A stretch of DNA of 64,000 bases from Kibdelosporangium aridum. Lineage in GTDB: Bacteria > Actinomycetota > Actinomycetes > Mycobacteriales > Pseudonocardiaceae. The DNA is taken from positions 496,001 to 560,000 of the forward strand of contig NZ_FWXV01000001.1 in assembly GCF_900176515.1 (NCBI RefSeq), written 5' to 3'. A program made the position numbers and the translations under genes. Shown in pieces: positions 34,001-41,683 of the stretch (its first letter is position 1; every line of letters begins with the position of its first letter). The notes below the pieces were generated by a model. That model made no database searches and was not told where the DNA came from. It worked only from the letters and a program-made list of their open reading frames with translations.

Positions 34001-34175
34001 GGGCAGCACCGCTGTCAGCGGTTCGGTGACCTACGGCGACACGTTCGCGGTGGACGGATTCCGTTTGGGTGCCAGGCCCGACGGCACCAACCGTCTCACC
34101 GGGACACTCGACGAGTTCCAGATCCGCCGTGGCGCGGCGTTGGCAGCACACCTGCCGCTCAACGCCGCGTCCTAG
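31041..34175 (+). CDS. Secreted exo-alpha-sialidase (GH33) with C-terminal LamG-like modules
   Basis: 1044 residues from TTG 31041, preceded by aaggggaac. Signal peptide ends near ASA-SG. The sialidase propeller (about 30-385) has the FRIP motif at 49-52. Asp boxes lie at 87-94, 150-157, 214-221 and 328-335. A Tyr/Glu pair (Y350, E366) fits the nucleophile region. After a Pro/Thr linker there are three LamG/concanavalin-like domains with repeated FTISTRFRYS, FTFAVWFRYSG and FKVSTWLRYTG starts, each about 210 residues. It releases sialic acids from host or soil glycans. No sialic-acid uptake genes are nearby. Confidence 0.92.
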   Translation: MSRRLLVLAFAFLVSIPVPASASGVAQSSALVGVQQVLYRGGTNGYGCFRIPVLARTAAGTLLAFAEARKSPSCADRGDIDLVVRRSTNDGRTWGPIRVVTSGSPADPDAPFTRGNAVPVVDKETGKINLITTSNEATPTGKRLPWIQQSSDDGLTWTPPRPLGASFDGTNNGWFATGPAHGIQLETGPHKGRLIVGAHQKPNSTTVLAGVLYSDDNGDTWKASEVPNSYVAGQLSPGEIAVAELPDGALYAAARNEVTDGPHRAKAISTDGGTTMPAFTTVPSLASPNVQGSILPLRQTYRTTPGDVLIFSSPSDPDNREELKIRYSLDRGTTWSSPSKGLITNERSGYSDLAELTGGEIGVVYEGGVSFSADEIRFTRFTPGQLGLPGTTRGTPSPQPSTPAGPTTPDSTLEANDAYLRGNASLNDGLLLDGNGDYAEVPYTRTLDPGDRDFTISTRFRYSATSTSPNQVLFWGYGVGADVPQVWLRLQPGSDQVAAWVEGKGGHAYVTLPAPDAFGDSVWHQLTLTRTGSRVDLTVDGASASGTGVVGAVSAGVTGLRLGAKQDATASDAFTGRLGNFSLVRNGAPSLNLAFRTVDGATVPARTPAPITDDMSGHCAAGRLLGGKQSPVAGRASNTVALPVNTAHPGVETPFSPTLDLGAGDFTFAVWFRYSGSADQAIVWAYGTTSGKRSLWVRAQPGEDRLFAWVETESDRVSIPLEDRSSSVAFGGDQWHLLALTRTGDRAELSVDGGTPAVATGLTGSVSADQADAIKGLRLGSKMDGSNVMQGAVDDFRLYHRALSAAELTAAATGRFPSDLPKLWWTFEGQYTQAHDVVQPITGPQTSDASVHCAHAAVSGNPAVVAGKVGNAVQFDGVDDAVYMPYKPSIALGDNDFKVSTWLRYTGTADQVIFWAYGVGATERALWMRGQPSQDRLLVYLQTDTGAFQAAAQDASSGAGFNDGNWHFVEAERKAGMLTLSVDGTQLGSTAVSGSVTYGDTFAVDGFRLGARPDGTNRLTGTLDEFQIRRGAALAAHLPLNAAS

Positions 34176-34204
34176 CCGATCGGCGATCCAGTTCGCGTGA
34201 TCGG

Positions 34205-36004
34205 TTACCGGGTGAGGAATTCGCTCGGCCGCAACGCCCGTGCGACGATCCGGGTGTCACCGACCGAGCCGTAGAACCCTTGTCCGTACCGCAACGCGAA
34301 CTGGGTCGCCCCGATCACGAACGGTTTGCCGAGCGTGCTGATCCCAGTCGACTCGGCGGCGGCGTTGCGAGCGATCTTGGCGCCGTCGACGTACATAACC
34401 GTGCGCCTGCCGTCGTTGACGACCGCCACGTGCGTCCACCGTCCAACGGGGATGGCGTGGCTCCACGAGGTGGGGTCGTCGTCGACCGGTACCGGGTAGA
34501 CCACGAACTGAAGGAACCGTTCGCCGGAGACGTTCAGGCTGCAGGTCGGCTCATCCGGGGACCAGCCGCTGTGTTTACCAGCGTCGCCGCTGCGCCCTTC
34601 CCAGCTCAGGATGCCCATGAAGGCGTGATCTCCTTCGAAGGGCGCGGGCAGTTTGATGAACGTCTCGATGGTGTAGCCCGACAGGAACCGCATGCTGTTG
34701 ATCGGTGCGGTGTCGCCGGCGCGCAGGATCGCTCCGCGGTCCGGTTGTTTGCCTCCGCCGAACCGCAAGCTGGCGTGCGCGGGCTGGTTGTCGTGATGGT
34801 CTTCCGACCACTTCAGCGCATCGGCCGAACTCGTGTTCAGGTACTGGACGGTGAGGTCGTTGCCGTTGCCCGTCAGATCACGGGCGATGCTCCCGGGCTT
34901 AATCGCGCTGCCCGCGGCAAGGCCTTCGGCATCGAACCGCCAGTACGCCGCTGTGCCACGCACCAGCACCGCGCTTGCCGGGCGCGGCTTCGGCAGGACG
35001 GGCGGTGCGAACCCGGCGAACCGCTGCCGGAAGTCGATTTCGACGCTGAACCGGTCGGCATCACCTGTGAGCACGGAGTTCTCGGTCTCCAGCGGTGTCC
35101 GGTCCCGGCGTCCGACCAGCCAAGGTGAGAACGTCTCGACATCGATGACATTGCGGAGCATGTCGAAGGTGTAGAACCTGACCATGCCCGCGCCGCCGTA
35201 ATAGCGGTCTTGGTAGTTGGTGATGTGCAGGTGTACCGGGTTGCCGTGGTCGTTGGTCAGCGTGGTGCGCCCGGGCGGCCAGTAGTGCCCGTTCAACGTC
35301 AGGAAGATCTGGTCGTTGCGGCGGATCACCTTGTCCCACAGGCGTTGTCCATATTCCGACAGCACCGCCGACGGACCGTCGTCCGCGCTGACCAGGTCGT
35401 GGGTGGTGAGGATGGTGGGCAATGCCTTGTGCCGGTCCAGCACCTGTTGGACCCACGCGATCCCAGCGTCGGACACTCGCCAGTCCAGCGCGAGCAGCAG
35501 CCACTGCCGTCCGCCTCCGGAGATGATGTGGAAGCTGTTGTACCCACCGGGCGAGGAACCGCCGTAGGTTCTCATCCGGCTGAACCGCTGCGGCCCGAAG
35601 GTGTTGAGATAAGGTGTCACGCCGCGCTGATCATCAGTCCGGCCCGGCACATCATGGTTGCCGGCCAGCACACTGTAGGGCAATGCGCCGTCGATGGCCC
35701 GGAACACATCGTTCGCGGTGCGCATCTCCCGTTCCGTGCCGTGTTCGGTGACGTCGCCGAGATGAGCGAGGAACACGATGTTCGCCTCACGGCGGCGCTG
35801 GACGACAGCGCGCAGGCTTTCCCGCACCGGCTCCGGATCTGACCCGCCTTCGTCAAGGAGGTACTGGGTATCCGGCAACACCGCGATGGTGAAGCGGTCT
35901 TCACGGCCTTGCTCGGCAACTGCTTCCGATGTGGACAAGCCGGTCACCACTGGTGTGGCGAACGCGGCTTGCAGCAACGTACGACGACCCACGTTCTTGT
36001 TCAT
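34205..36004 (-). CDS. Tat-exported calcineurin-like phosphoesterase with LamG-like domain
   Basis: 599 residues. Twin-arginine signal (GRRTLLQAAFATPV). Metallophosphoesterase motifs in order: AVLPDTQYL, AHLGDVTEHG, VLAGNHDVPG, TTHDLV and NGHYWPPG. The dimetal centre is complete. Residues about 350-599 form a concanavalin/LamG-like sheet (MRFLSGYTIETFIKLP, WTHVAVVNDGRRTVMYVDG), probably for carbohydrate binding. Its ATG overlaps the stop of the PhoD-like gene by four bases, so both phosphatases are made together. The substrate is likely an extracellular phosphoester. Confidence 0.9.
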   Translation of the reverse strand: MNKNVGRRTLLQAAFATPVVTGLSTSEAVAEQGREDRFTIAVLPDTQYLLDEGGSDPEPVRESLRAVVQRRREANIVFLAHLGDVTEHGTEREMRTANDVFRAIDGALPYSVLAGNHDVPGRTDDQRGVTPYLNTFGPQRFSRMRTYGGSSPGGYNSFHIISGGGRQWLLLALDWRVSDAGIAWVQQVLDRHKALPTILTTHDLVSADDGPSAVLSEYGQRLWDKVIRRNDQIFLTLNGHYWPPGRTTLTNDHGNPVHLHITNYQDRYYGGAGMVRFYTFDMLRNVIDVETFSPWLVGRRDRTPLETENSVLTGDADRFSVEIDFRQRFAGFAPPVLPKPRPASAVLVRGTAAYWRFDAEGLAAGSAIKPGSIARDLTGNGNDLTVQYLNTSSADALKWSEDHHDNQPAHASLRFGGGKQPDRGAILRAGDTAPINSMRFLSGYTIETFIKLPAPFEGDHAFMGILSWEGRSGDAGKHSGWSPDEPTCSLNVSGERFLQFVVYPVPVDDDPTSWSHAIPVGRWTHVAVVNDGRRTVMYVDGAKIARNAAAESTGISTLGKPFVIGATQFALRYGQGFYGSVGDTRIVARALRPSEFLTR

Positions 36005-37530
36005 GCTTTCACGGCTCCCGGCTTGCCCGACTCGACAACGAACGACGCGAATGTCGACTCCGGAGCGTCGCGACGGCTGACCGTGCTGACGATCTGAAGA
36101 TCAGCGGTCATCTGGTCGTTGCGGACCGTGCAGCGGAAGTAGCCGCGCCGGTCGCCGTCGAAGAACTTGATGTGCGGGTTGTACTTGATCATCGGACCGT
36201 AGTACGGGCCGTACACCTCACCGTCTCCATTGGACGAGATGGACGTCCCCACGAACTCGGTCGCGACAACAGGGGAGCCGGGGCGATCGAAGTCCCTGTG
36301 GATGTCGTTGACGAATGTCGAGTGCCAATCGCCAGTCACCACAACGGGATTGCTGACCCGATGGTTGACCCACGCGTCAGTCAGCCGTTTACGCGCCGCC
36401 GGATACCCGTCCCACGCGTCGTGCCACAACCTGTTGCCGCTGGCCCCGTCATGATCGAGCCTCCCCACCATCACGTTGCTACCAACGATGTTCCACCGCG
36501 CAGCGGACGCGGCGAACCCGTCGAAGAGCCACTTCTCTTGCGGGAAGCCCAACATCGTCACATCGGGCGCGTACCCACCGGTGCACGCATCCGCTTCACC
36601 CCAACCGCAAGGCGGCACACTGCGGTACTGGCGGCCGTCGAGAATGTCCAGCTGCGCGAGCCGACCCCACCGCATCCGCCGGTAGATGTGCGAACGCAGC
36701 CGCACCGGCTGATGCTCGTACCAGGCCTGATAAGCAGCGGCCCGCAGCTCGGTGATGTCACCCGCGTGCTCTTGCTGCGTGCCCGCGTAGTCATTTTTCA
36801 CCTCATGGTCATCCCACGTGACCAGCCAAGGGAACCTCGCGTGCGCCGCCTGCAGGTCCAGGTCGCTCTTGAACAACGCGTACTGCATCCGCCACCGCTC
36901 AAGATCCTGCGGTGCCTTCCTCAGCACATCGGGAGTGCTGGTCTTCCGATACCCGCCATCCGCCGGAATGCCACCCTCGTACACGTAGTCACCAAGGTGG
37001 ACAACAAGGTCAAGGTCATCGTCAGCCATATGCCGGTACGACGGGTAGTACCCGCTCGCCCAGTCCTGGCATGACGCGAAGGCAAACGCCAACGCCCCAC
37101 CCGACTTGTACAGCGCAGGCGTGGTCCGTGTCCGTCCAACGGGAGAGATGTCGTTGCGGTACCGGAAGCGGTAAAACCACTCCCGATCCGGCGCAAGCCC
37201 GTTGACCTCAACGTGAACGGAATGCGCCAACTCCGGCAGCGCCCACGCGGACCCATGCGCCACGATCCGCCGAAACCGTTCATCGGTGGCAACTTGCCAC
37301 TCCACCGGCACCTTGACCCGCGGCATACCGCCGCCAACATCGAACGGTTCGGGAGCCAACCGGGTCCATAACACAACGCCAGTCGAGGACGGATCCCCGC
37401 TCGCAACACCAAGAGAGAACGGATAGCCACCAGGCTTGGGTGACGCGGCGGCGGAATGCGCGGGTACCTGGGCAACGGCGGCGGCCCCAGCGAGAGCCAA
37501 AAACCTCCGCCGAGCAAGTGAGCTGGTCAT
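36001..37530 (-). CDS. phoD: Tat-exported PhoD-like alkaline phosphatase/phosphodiesterase
   Basis: 509 residues from ATG 37530; a GTG two codons earlier is possible. Twin-arginine signal (ARRRFLALAGAAAV). The N-terminal PhoD_N domain (FSLGVASGDPSSTGVVLWTRL) precedes the catalytic part with FASCQDW, LVVHLGDYVYEGG, LVTWDDHEVKNDYAG and VTGDWHSTFVNDI. These supply the Fe/Ca ligands of PhoD enzymes. It hydrolyses phosphate mono- and diesters outside the cell. It is coupled to the second phosphoesterase gene. No PHO box was identified upstream. Confidence 0.93.
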   Translation of the reverse strand: MTSSLARRRFLALAGAAAVAQVPAHSAAASPKPGGYPFSLGVASGDPSSTGVVLWTRLAPEPFDVGGGMPRVKVPVEWQVATDERFRRIVAHGSAWALPELAHSVHVEVNGLAPDREWFYRFRYRNDISPVGRTRTTPALYKSGGALAFAFASCQDWASGYYPSYRHMADDDLDLVVHLGDYVYEGGIPADGGYRKTSTPDVLRKAPQDLERWRMQYALFKSDLDLQAAHARFPWLVTWDDHEVKNDYAGTQQEHAGDITELRAAAYQAWYEHQPVRLRSHIYRRMRWGRLAQLDILDGRQYRSVPPCGWGEADACTGGYAPDVTMLGFPQEKWLFDGFAASAARWNIVGSNVMVGRLDHDGASGNRLWHDAWDGYPAARKRLTDAWVNHRVSNPVVVTGDWHSTFVNDIHRDFDRPGSPVVATEFVGTSISSNGDGEVYGPYYGPMIKYNPHIKFFDGDRRGYFRCTVRNDQMTADLQIVSTVSRRDAPESTFASFVVESGKPGAVKA

Positions 37531-37580
37531 CGGCACTGTCTAGCCGCCCTCGTTGACCAGCAGGTGAACCGGCGAAGACA

Positions 37581-38083
37581 CTAGAACGGCGGAACGTCAT
37601 AGGCCTCGGGTTTGGCGATGACGGTTTGTTCCGATGGGGTGTGGAAGACGAGGACGCCGGGTTCGGCCTAGTCGTAGTTCCAGGTTGAGCGTTGGCCAAC
37701 CGGCGGCGCTCCTCTGCACCCTCGGGGTCGGCACGGATGACTTCGCCGTGCAGGCCACGCTTGAACTTGGTGAGGTTGTCGTGAGGGCCGTTGTCCAGCA
37801 CGCGCTTCTCGACCTCGGCGACCTGCTCGTTGCCGAGGGGTTCGGTGTAGTCGTGCACGGCCTTGGCGCGCGGCAGATCAATAGTGCCGTAGTTCCAGAG
37901 CATCGGCGGTGTTGGGCAGTCGCGTGATCAGATCGCGGGCAAGCAAGATCTCAACGGTGGCTTTGTTGGGGGCTCATGTTGAGTTCGACGGCGATTTCTT
38001 TCGGGTGCACCGTCGGCGATGGAAGTTCCTTTCCGGATGGGTTGGTGGTCGGTGGCGTAGTCGGCGAGGGCACGGGCTTTTGT
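37581..38083 (-). pseudogene. Decayed DUF222/13E12-repeat (HNH-endonuclease-type) gene
   Basis: Minus-strand fragments in different frames line up with the DUF222 family. In order: EIAVELNMSPQQ near 38000, then TVEILLARDLITRLPNTADAL, then GTIDLPRAKAVHDYTEPLG up to DPEGAEERRRLANAQ (37880-37690). Last comes a tail GVLVFHTPSEQTVIAKPEAY ending in a natural stop at 37581. At least three frameshifts and one in-frame TAG (near 37670) separate them, and the start is not recognisable. The HNH motif is absent. This is a relic of a multi-copy actinobacterial family often tied to genome rearrangement. Confidence 0.72.
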
Positions 38084-38294
38084 TGAAGGTGTGTGGTGGT
38101 TGAGTTGCGTTTTTTGACGAATGTGACTGTTTGCCTTAGCGCTGTTGGTTACGTTGGAGTGCGACTTCCAGCCAGACGTGGCGGTTCCAGCGCTGGTTGC
38201 CCTGTGTTGGTTACGTTCCAGCCGCCCTAAATGGACTGCCAGCGGGGTCGCGATGCGAGCCAGATAAAGGGGCCAAAAAGGTGGGCGAAGCGAA

Positions 38295-38613
38295 GGCTCG
38301 ATTTTACTTGGGGTAGCGGCGCGCTTAAACTGTCCGGTGCGGGGAGGCCCCTCGCGCCACGAAGGAAAAATGATGCGGAACGAAGGGGGACTCCCCGGCT
38401 TCCTCCCCGAGCGCGCCGCAGGGGCCCCAAGTCAAATCGAGCCGCCCCAACAACCTGGAAATCGAGCCGCCCTAACGAGCTGAAACCCGAGCCACCCAAC
38501 CACCTGAAAACCCAAGCCGCCCCAACGAGCTGAAACCCGAGCCACCCCAACAACCGGATACCCAAGGCGCCCCAACAACCTGCACACTCAGCCGGCCCAA
38601 CCACCGCGAAGCC
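38295..38613. repeat. Foldback element B with a seven-copy 25-bp tandem array
   Basis: Arms of 19 bp at 38295-38313 and 38425-38443 pair with one mismatch (ggctcgattttacttgggg type). An inner stem gcggcgcgct / agcgcgccgc pairs at 38316-38325 and 38410-38419. From the right arm onward a 25-bp unit of type (g/a)agcc(g/a)cccyaacna repeats exactly in phase at 38439, 38464, 38489, 38514, 38539, 38564 and 38589. The array ends about 20 bases before the GntR gene stop. Nothing coding is supported here. It is homologous to element A at 20382. The 38084-38294 stretch shows no gene. Confidence 0.88.
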
Positions 38614-38633
38614 GAACCAGCAAAGGCGCCGCC

Positions 38634-39356
38634 CTAACCCGCCCGCCGAGGCTTCCTCGCCCGACCCCCAGAGCTCGCAGCGATCCGAGCGAAGTCCTCA
38701 TTGGCCTTGTCCAACAAATCTCGCATAGCCCGTTCAGCCCCAACGGCATCCTGGTCCCGAACAGCCTCCAAAACCTTGCGGTGACTCGGAACCGGATCAT
38801 CCGCCTCAGCCCCGTGCACAACCTTGTCCCGCATGGCCAAGCCGTTCGCGAGCACCCGCTGCATCTCCATCAGCAACTGGTTGTGCGTCGCCCCGAACAA
38901 CGCCCGGTGGAACTCCAGGTCCGCCTCCACGGCGTCATCCGACGCATCCGCCATCCGTTCCAAGGCTGCAGTCATGTCCGCGAGGTCCTCGTCGGTCGCG
39001 CGCTCCGCGGCCATCCGGGCCGCCGCCGGCTCGATCACGGAGCGTACTTCCGTCAGGTTCTCCAGCAGGTCCATGTCCGGCGGCCCCGCGGACCTCCAGC
39101 GCATCACGTCTACGTCGAACATGTTCCAGAAGGCCTTCGGGCGTACGAACGTCCCTCGCTTCTGGCGGGCGTCGACCAGGCCTTTCGCCGAGAGGACTTT
39201 GAGGGCTTCGCGCAACGCGGTCAGGCTTACGTCGAGCTCCTCGCGCAGTGCCATCAGGTCCAGCGTCGCGCCCTCCGGGAGGTCGCCGGACAGGATGCGG
39301 CCGGCCAGTGCCGCCACTGTCTGTCCATGAACCCCGCGAAGCTGGTAGTCGGCCAC
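38634..39356 (-). CDS. GntR/FadR-family repressor of the sugar uptake operon
   Basis: 240 residues from GTG 39356. Winged helix at about 10-75 (LSGDLPEGATLDLMALREELDVSLTALREALKVLSAKGLV), then a helical FCD ligand domain (LTEVRSVIEPAAARMAAE, DLEFHRALFGATHN, HRKVLEAVRDQD) with metal-binding His and Asp residues. FadR-type regulators of this kind respond to sugar acids. It is divergent from the ABC importer operon and separated by an AT-rich 115-bp region, which suggests it is the operon's repressor. Confidence 0.92.
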   Translation of the reverse strand: MADYQLRGVHGQTVAALAGRILSGDLPEGATLDLMALREELDVSLTALREALKVLSAKGLVDARQKRGTFVRPKAFWNMFDVDVMRWRSAGPPDMDLLENLTEVRSVIEPAAARMAAERATDEDLADMTAALERMADASDDAVEADLEFHRALFGATHNQLLMEMQRVLANGLAMRDKVVHGAEADDPVPSHRKVLEAVRDQDAVGAERAMRDLLDKANEDFARIAASSGGRARKPRRAG

Positions 39357-39435
39357 AGTCGTCCTCTCGTTGGTGGTGGCTCCTAGTATCTCGCGGTTGA
39401 GGCTGATCGTTGCAATAATAATTTAGTAATTTATC

Positions 39436-39464
39436 TTGACATGGACGTCACCAGCTTGCAATCT
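39436..39464 (+). promoter_or_regulatory. Promoter of the ABC sugar importer operon
   Basis: TTGACA (39436-39441), a 17-base spacer and CAATCT (39459-39464). The start codon ATG 39472 lies seven bases after the -10 box and has no ribosome site, so the transcript should be leaderless. An AT-rich patch just upstream (39411-39435) stands out from the GC-rich surroundings and could be the GntR operator. Confidence 0.55.
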
Positions 39465-39471
39465 CCTCCCC

Positions 39472-40755
39472 ATGAGCAACGACAGCTTCAGCCGCCGCGG
39501 GTTCTTGGCCGGTTTCGGCTCCCTCGGAGCGGCGACATTGCTCGGGGGATGTGCCACTTCCGCCACTGGTGGCGGCGGTGCGCAGACGAGTGGGGCGGTC
39601 ACCATCGAGTCCAATCTGTCCGCACCGGCGGCCAAGGCCGCCATGCAGGCACTGGTGGACGCGTTCAACAGCCGCAAGGGCGCACAGGCCACTTTGAACA
39701 CGATCGCGTCCGAGACGTACCGGACCCAGCTGCCCAGTTACCTGACTTCGCAGCAACCGTCCGATCTGTACACCTGGTACGTCGGTTCGGTCGCCCGGTC
39801 CTATGCGGACAAGGGACTGTTGCTGGACATCAGCGACGTCTGGCAGAACGCCACCGGTTACAATGCCGCGGCCAAGACGCTGAGCACCGCGGGTGACGGC
39901 AAGCAGGTCATCGTGCCGATCAGCTACTACTGGTGGGGTTGCTTCTACCGGAAGTCCAAGTTCGCCGAGTGGGGCGTGCAGCCGCCGGCCGACTGGAACG
40001 GCTTCATGGCGTTGTGTGAGACGCTGAAGAACAAGGGCGTCGCACCCATCGGCATGGGCGCGGGCGGCACCACGCCGTGGGTGGCCTCCGCGTGGTTCGA
40101 CTACCTCAACATCCGGATCAACGGCGCGCCGTACCACCGCGACCTGCTCGCTGGGAAGCGCAAGTTCACGGACCCGCAGGTCAAGGCCGTGTTCGACCGG
40201 TGGAAGACGGTACTGCCGTACTTCGACCCGAGCGCCACCGCGATCCCGTTCCAGGACGCCACCACGTCGCTGCTGCAGGGACGGACCGCGATGATGCTGA
40301 TCGGCACGTTCTTCGCCGACTCCGCGCCGAAGGACCAGCTGGACGACATCGACTTCTTCCAGTTCCCGATCATCGACCCGGCCGTTCCGGTCGCCGAGGA
40401 AGGTCCGATGGACGGGTTCTTCGCCAGCGCCCGGTCCGCGCACGTCGCGCAGACCAAGGAGTTCCTGACCTACGTGGCCACCGCGGAGGCGCAGGAGCTG
40501 TACGCCAAGGCGTCGACGAGCACGGTCCTGCCAGTCAACACGGCTGCGAAGGCGGCGAGCACCCCGTTGGTGGAGAAGGGTAAGAAGCTGCTCGACAGCG
40601 CGGCGGAGATCACCCAGTTCTTCAACCGCGACTCCAGCGACGCGCTGCAGCCGACCGCGGACACCGCGCTGATCAAGTTCTTCAACCAGCCGAACAACGT
40701 CGACACCATCCTGTCGGAGTGGCAGTCGGCGGCCGAGAAGGTGTGGGCCTCCTGA
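39472..40755 (+). CDS. ABC sugar importer, solute-binding lipoprotein
   Basis: 427 residues from ATG 39472. The signal has both a twin-arginine-like start (SRRGFLAGFG) and a lipobox LLGGC. The rest is a cluster B/family 1 carbohydrate-binding protein (VDAFNSRKGAQATLNTIA, SDLYTWYVGSVARSYADKGLLLDISD, LLQGRTAMMLIGTF, DGFFASARS). It captures a sugar or oligosaccharide outside the membrane and delivers it to the two permeases that follow. The sugar is unknown. The GntR repressor and the chitinase downstream make sugar acids or amino sugars plausible. Confidence 0.92.
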   Translation: MSNDSFSRRGFLAGFGSLGAATLLGGCATSATGGGGAQTSGAVTIESNLSAPAAKAAMQALVDAFNSRKGAQATLNTIASETYRTQLPSYLTSQQPSDLYTWYVGSVARSYADKGLLLDISDVWQNATGYNAAAKTLSTAGDGKQVIVPISYYWWGCFYRKSKFAEWGVQPPADWNGFMALCETLKNKGVAPIGMGAGGTTPWVASAWFDYLNIRINGAPYHRDLLAGKRKFTDPQVKAVFDRWKTVLPYFDPSATAIPFQDATTSLLQGRTAMMLIGTFFADSAPKDQLDDIDFFQFPIIDPAVPVAEEGPMDGFFASARSAHVAQTKEFLTYVATAEAQELYAKASTSTVLPVNTAAKAASTPLVEKGKKLLDSAAEITQFFNRDSSDALQPTADTALIKFFNQPNNVDTILSEWQSAAEKVWAS

Positions 40756-40756
40756 C

Positions 40757-41683
40757 ATGGTCACCCTGACCGCCCAGCGGCCACAAAAGGTCAAAGCGCC
40801 CGCAGCCCGCAACCGGCGCCGCAAGCGGATCTCCCCGCTGCTGCTCGCGTTCGTCCTTGTGCCGCTGGCGGTTGAGGGTTTCTGGGTGTTCTGGCCCGCC
40901 ATTCAGGGCATCTACCTGTCGTTCACCAGCTGGGACGGCATCACCGCGCCGGTGGCGGTCGGCTTCGGCAACTACGTCGAGATGTTCAGCGACCCGACGT
41001 TCCTGTCGGCCTTGTGGCACACCGTGATCTGGCTCGTGCTGTTCGGCGGCGTGTCCGCGGTGGCCGGGCTGGGCATGGCCATGCTGCTGGCCAAGGAACG
41101 CCGCGGCGTCGGCTTCTACCGGTCGGCGCTGTTCACCCCGGTTGTGTTCTCGCTCGTCGCGACTTCGCTGATCTGGCAAGGGATGTACCAGCCGGACGGG
41201 TTGATCAACAACTTCCTCGGCTGGTTCGGGCTGGAATCGTGGCAGCGATCGTGGCTCGCCGACCCCGACACCGCGCTGTACGCGGTGATCATTCCGGCGC
41301 TGTGGCGGCAGATCGGGTACGTCATGGTGCTGTACCTGGCCGGGCTCAAGGGAATCGACCCGGTGCTCTACGAGGCCGCCACTGTGGACGGTGCCTCCGC
41401 GTGGCAGAAGTTCACCAACATCACGTTGCCGCAGCTGAAAAGCGTGAACTCGGTGGTGCTGTCGGTGATCGTGATCGACTCGCTGCGGTCGTTCGACGTG
41501 GTCTGGTCGCTCACCAAGGGCGGGCCGTTCCATTCCTCCGAGCTGCTCAGTACGTACATGTACTCGACCGCGTTCCAGACGTTGCGCCTTGGCTACGCGT
41601 CCGCGCTCGCGGTCGTGATCTTCCTGCTTGCGTTCGGCGTGATCGTCGCCTACCTGGTGCGCGCGTTCAAGGAGACCGACTGA
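40757..41683 (+). CDS. ABC sugar importer permease 1 (MalF/UgpA-like)
   Basis: 308 residues with six helices. The EAA loop that contacts the ATPase is YEAATVDGASAWQKFTNITLPQL. It starts two bases after the binding-protein stop and its own stop overlaps the next start. The basic N-terminus (RNRRRKR) faces the cytoplasm. Confidence 0.93.
   Translation: MVTLTAQRPQKVKAPAARNRRRKRISPLLLAFVLVPLAVEGFWVFWPAIQGIYLSFTSWDGITAPVAVGFGNYVEMFSDPTFLSALWHTVIWLVLFGGVSAVAGLGMAMLLAKERRGVGFYRSALFTPVVFSLVATSLIWQGMYQPDGLINNFLGWFGLESWQRSWLADPDTALYAVIIPALWRQIGYVMVLYLAGLKGIDPVLYEAATVDGASAWQKFTNITLPQLKSVNSVVLSVIVIDSLRSFDVVWSLTKGGPFHSSELLSTYMYSTAFQTLRLGYASALAVVIFLLAFGVIVAYLVRAFKETD

Noticed and set aside
38439..38613. 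CRISPR array or coding tandem repeat
   Set aside because: Period is 25 bp, not a multiple of three, and there is no spacer of separate origin.
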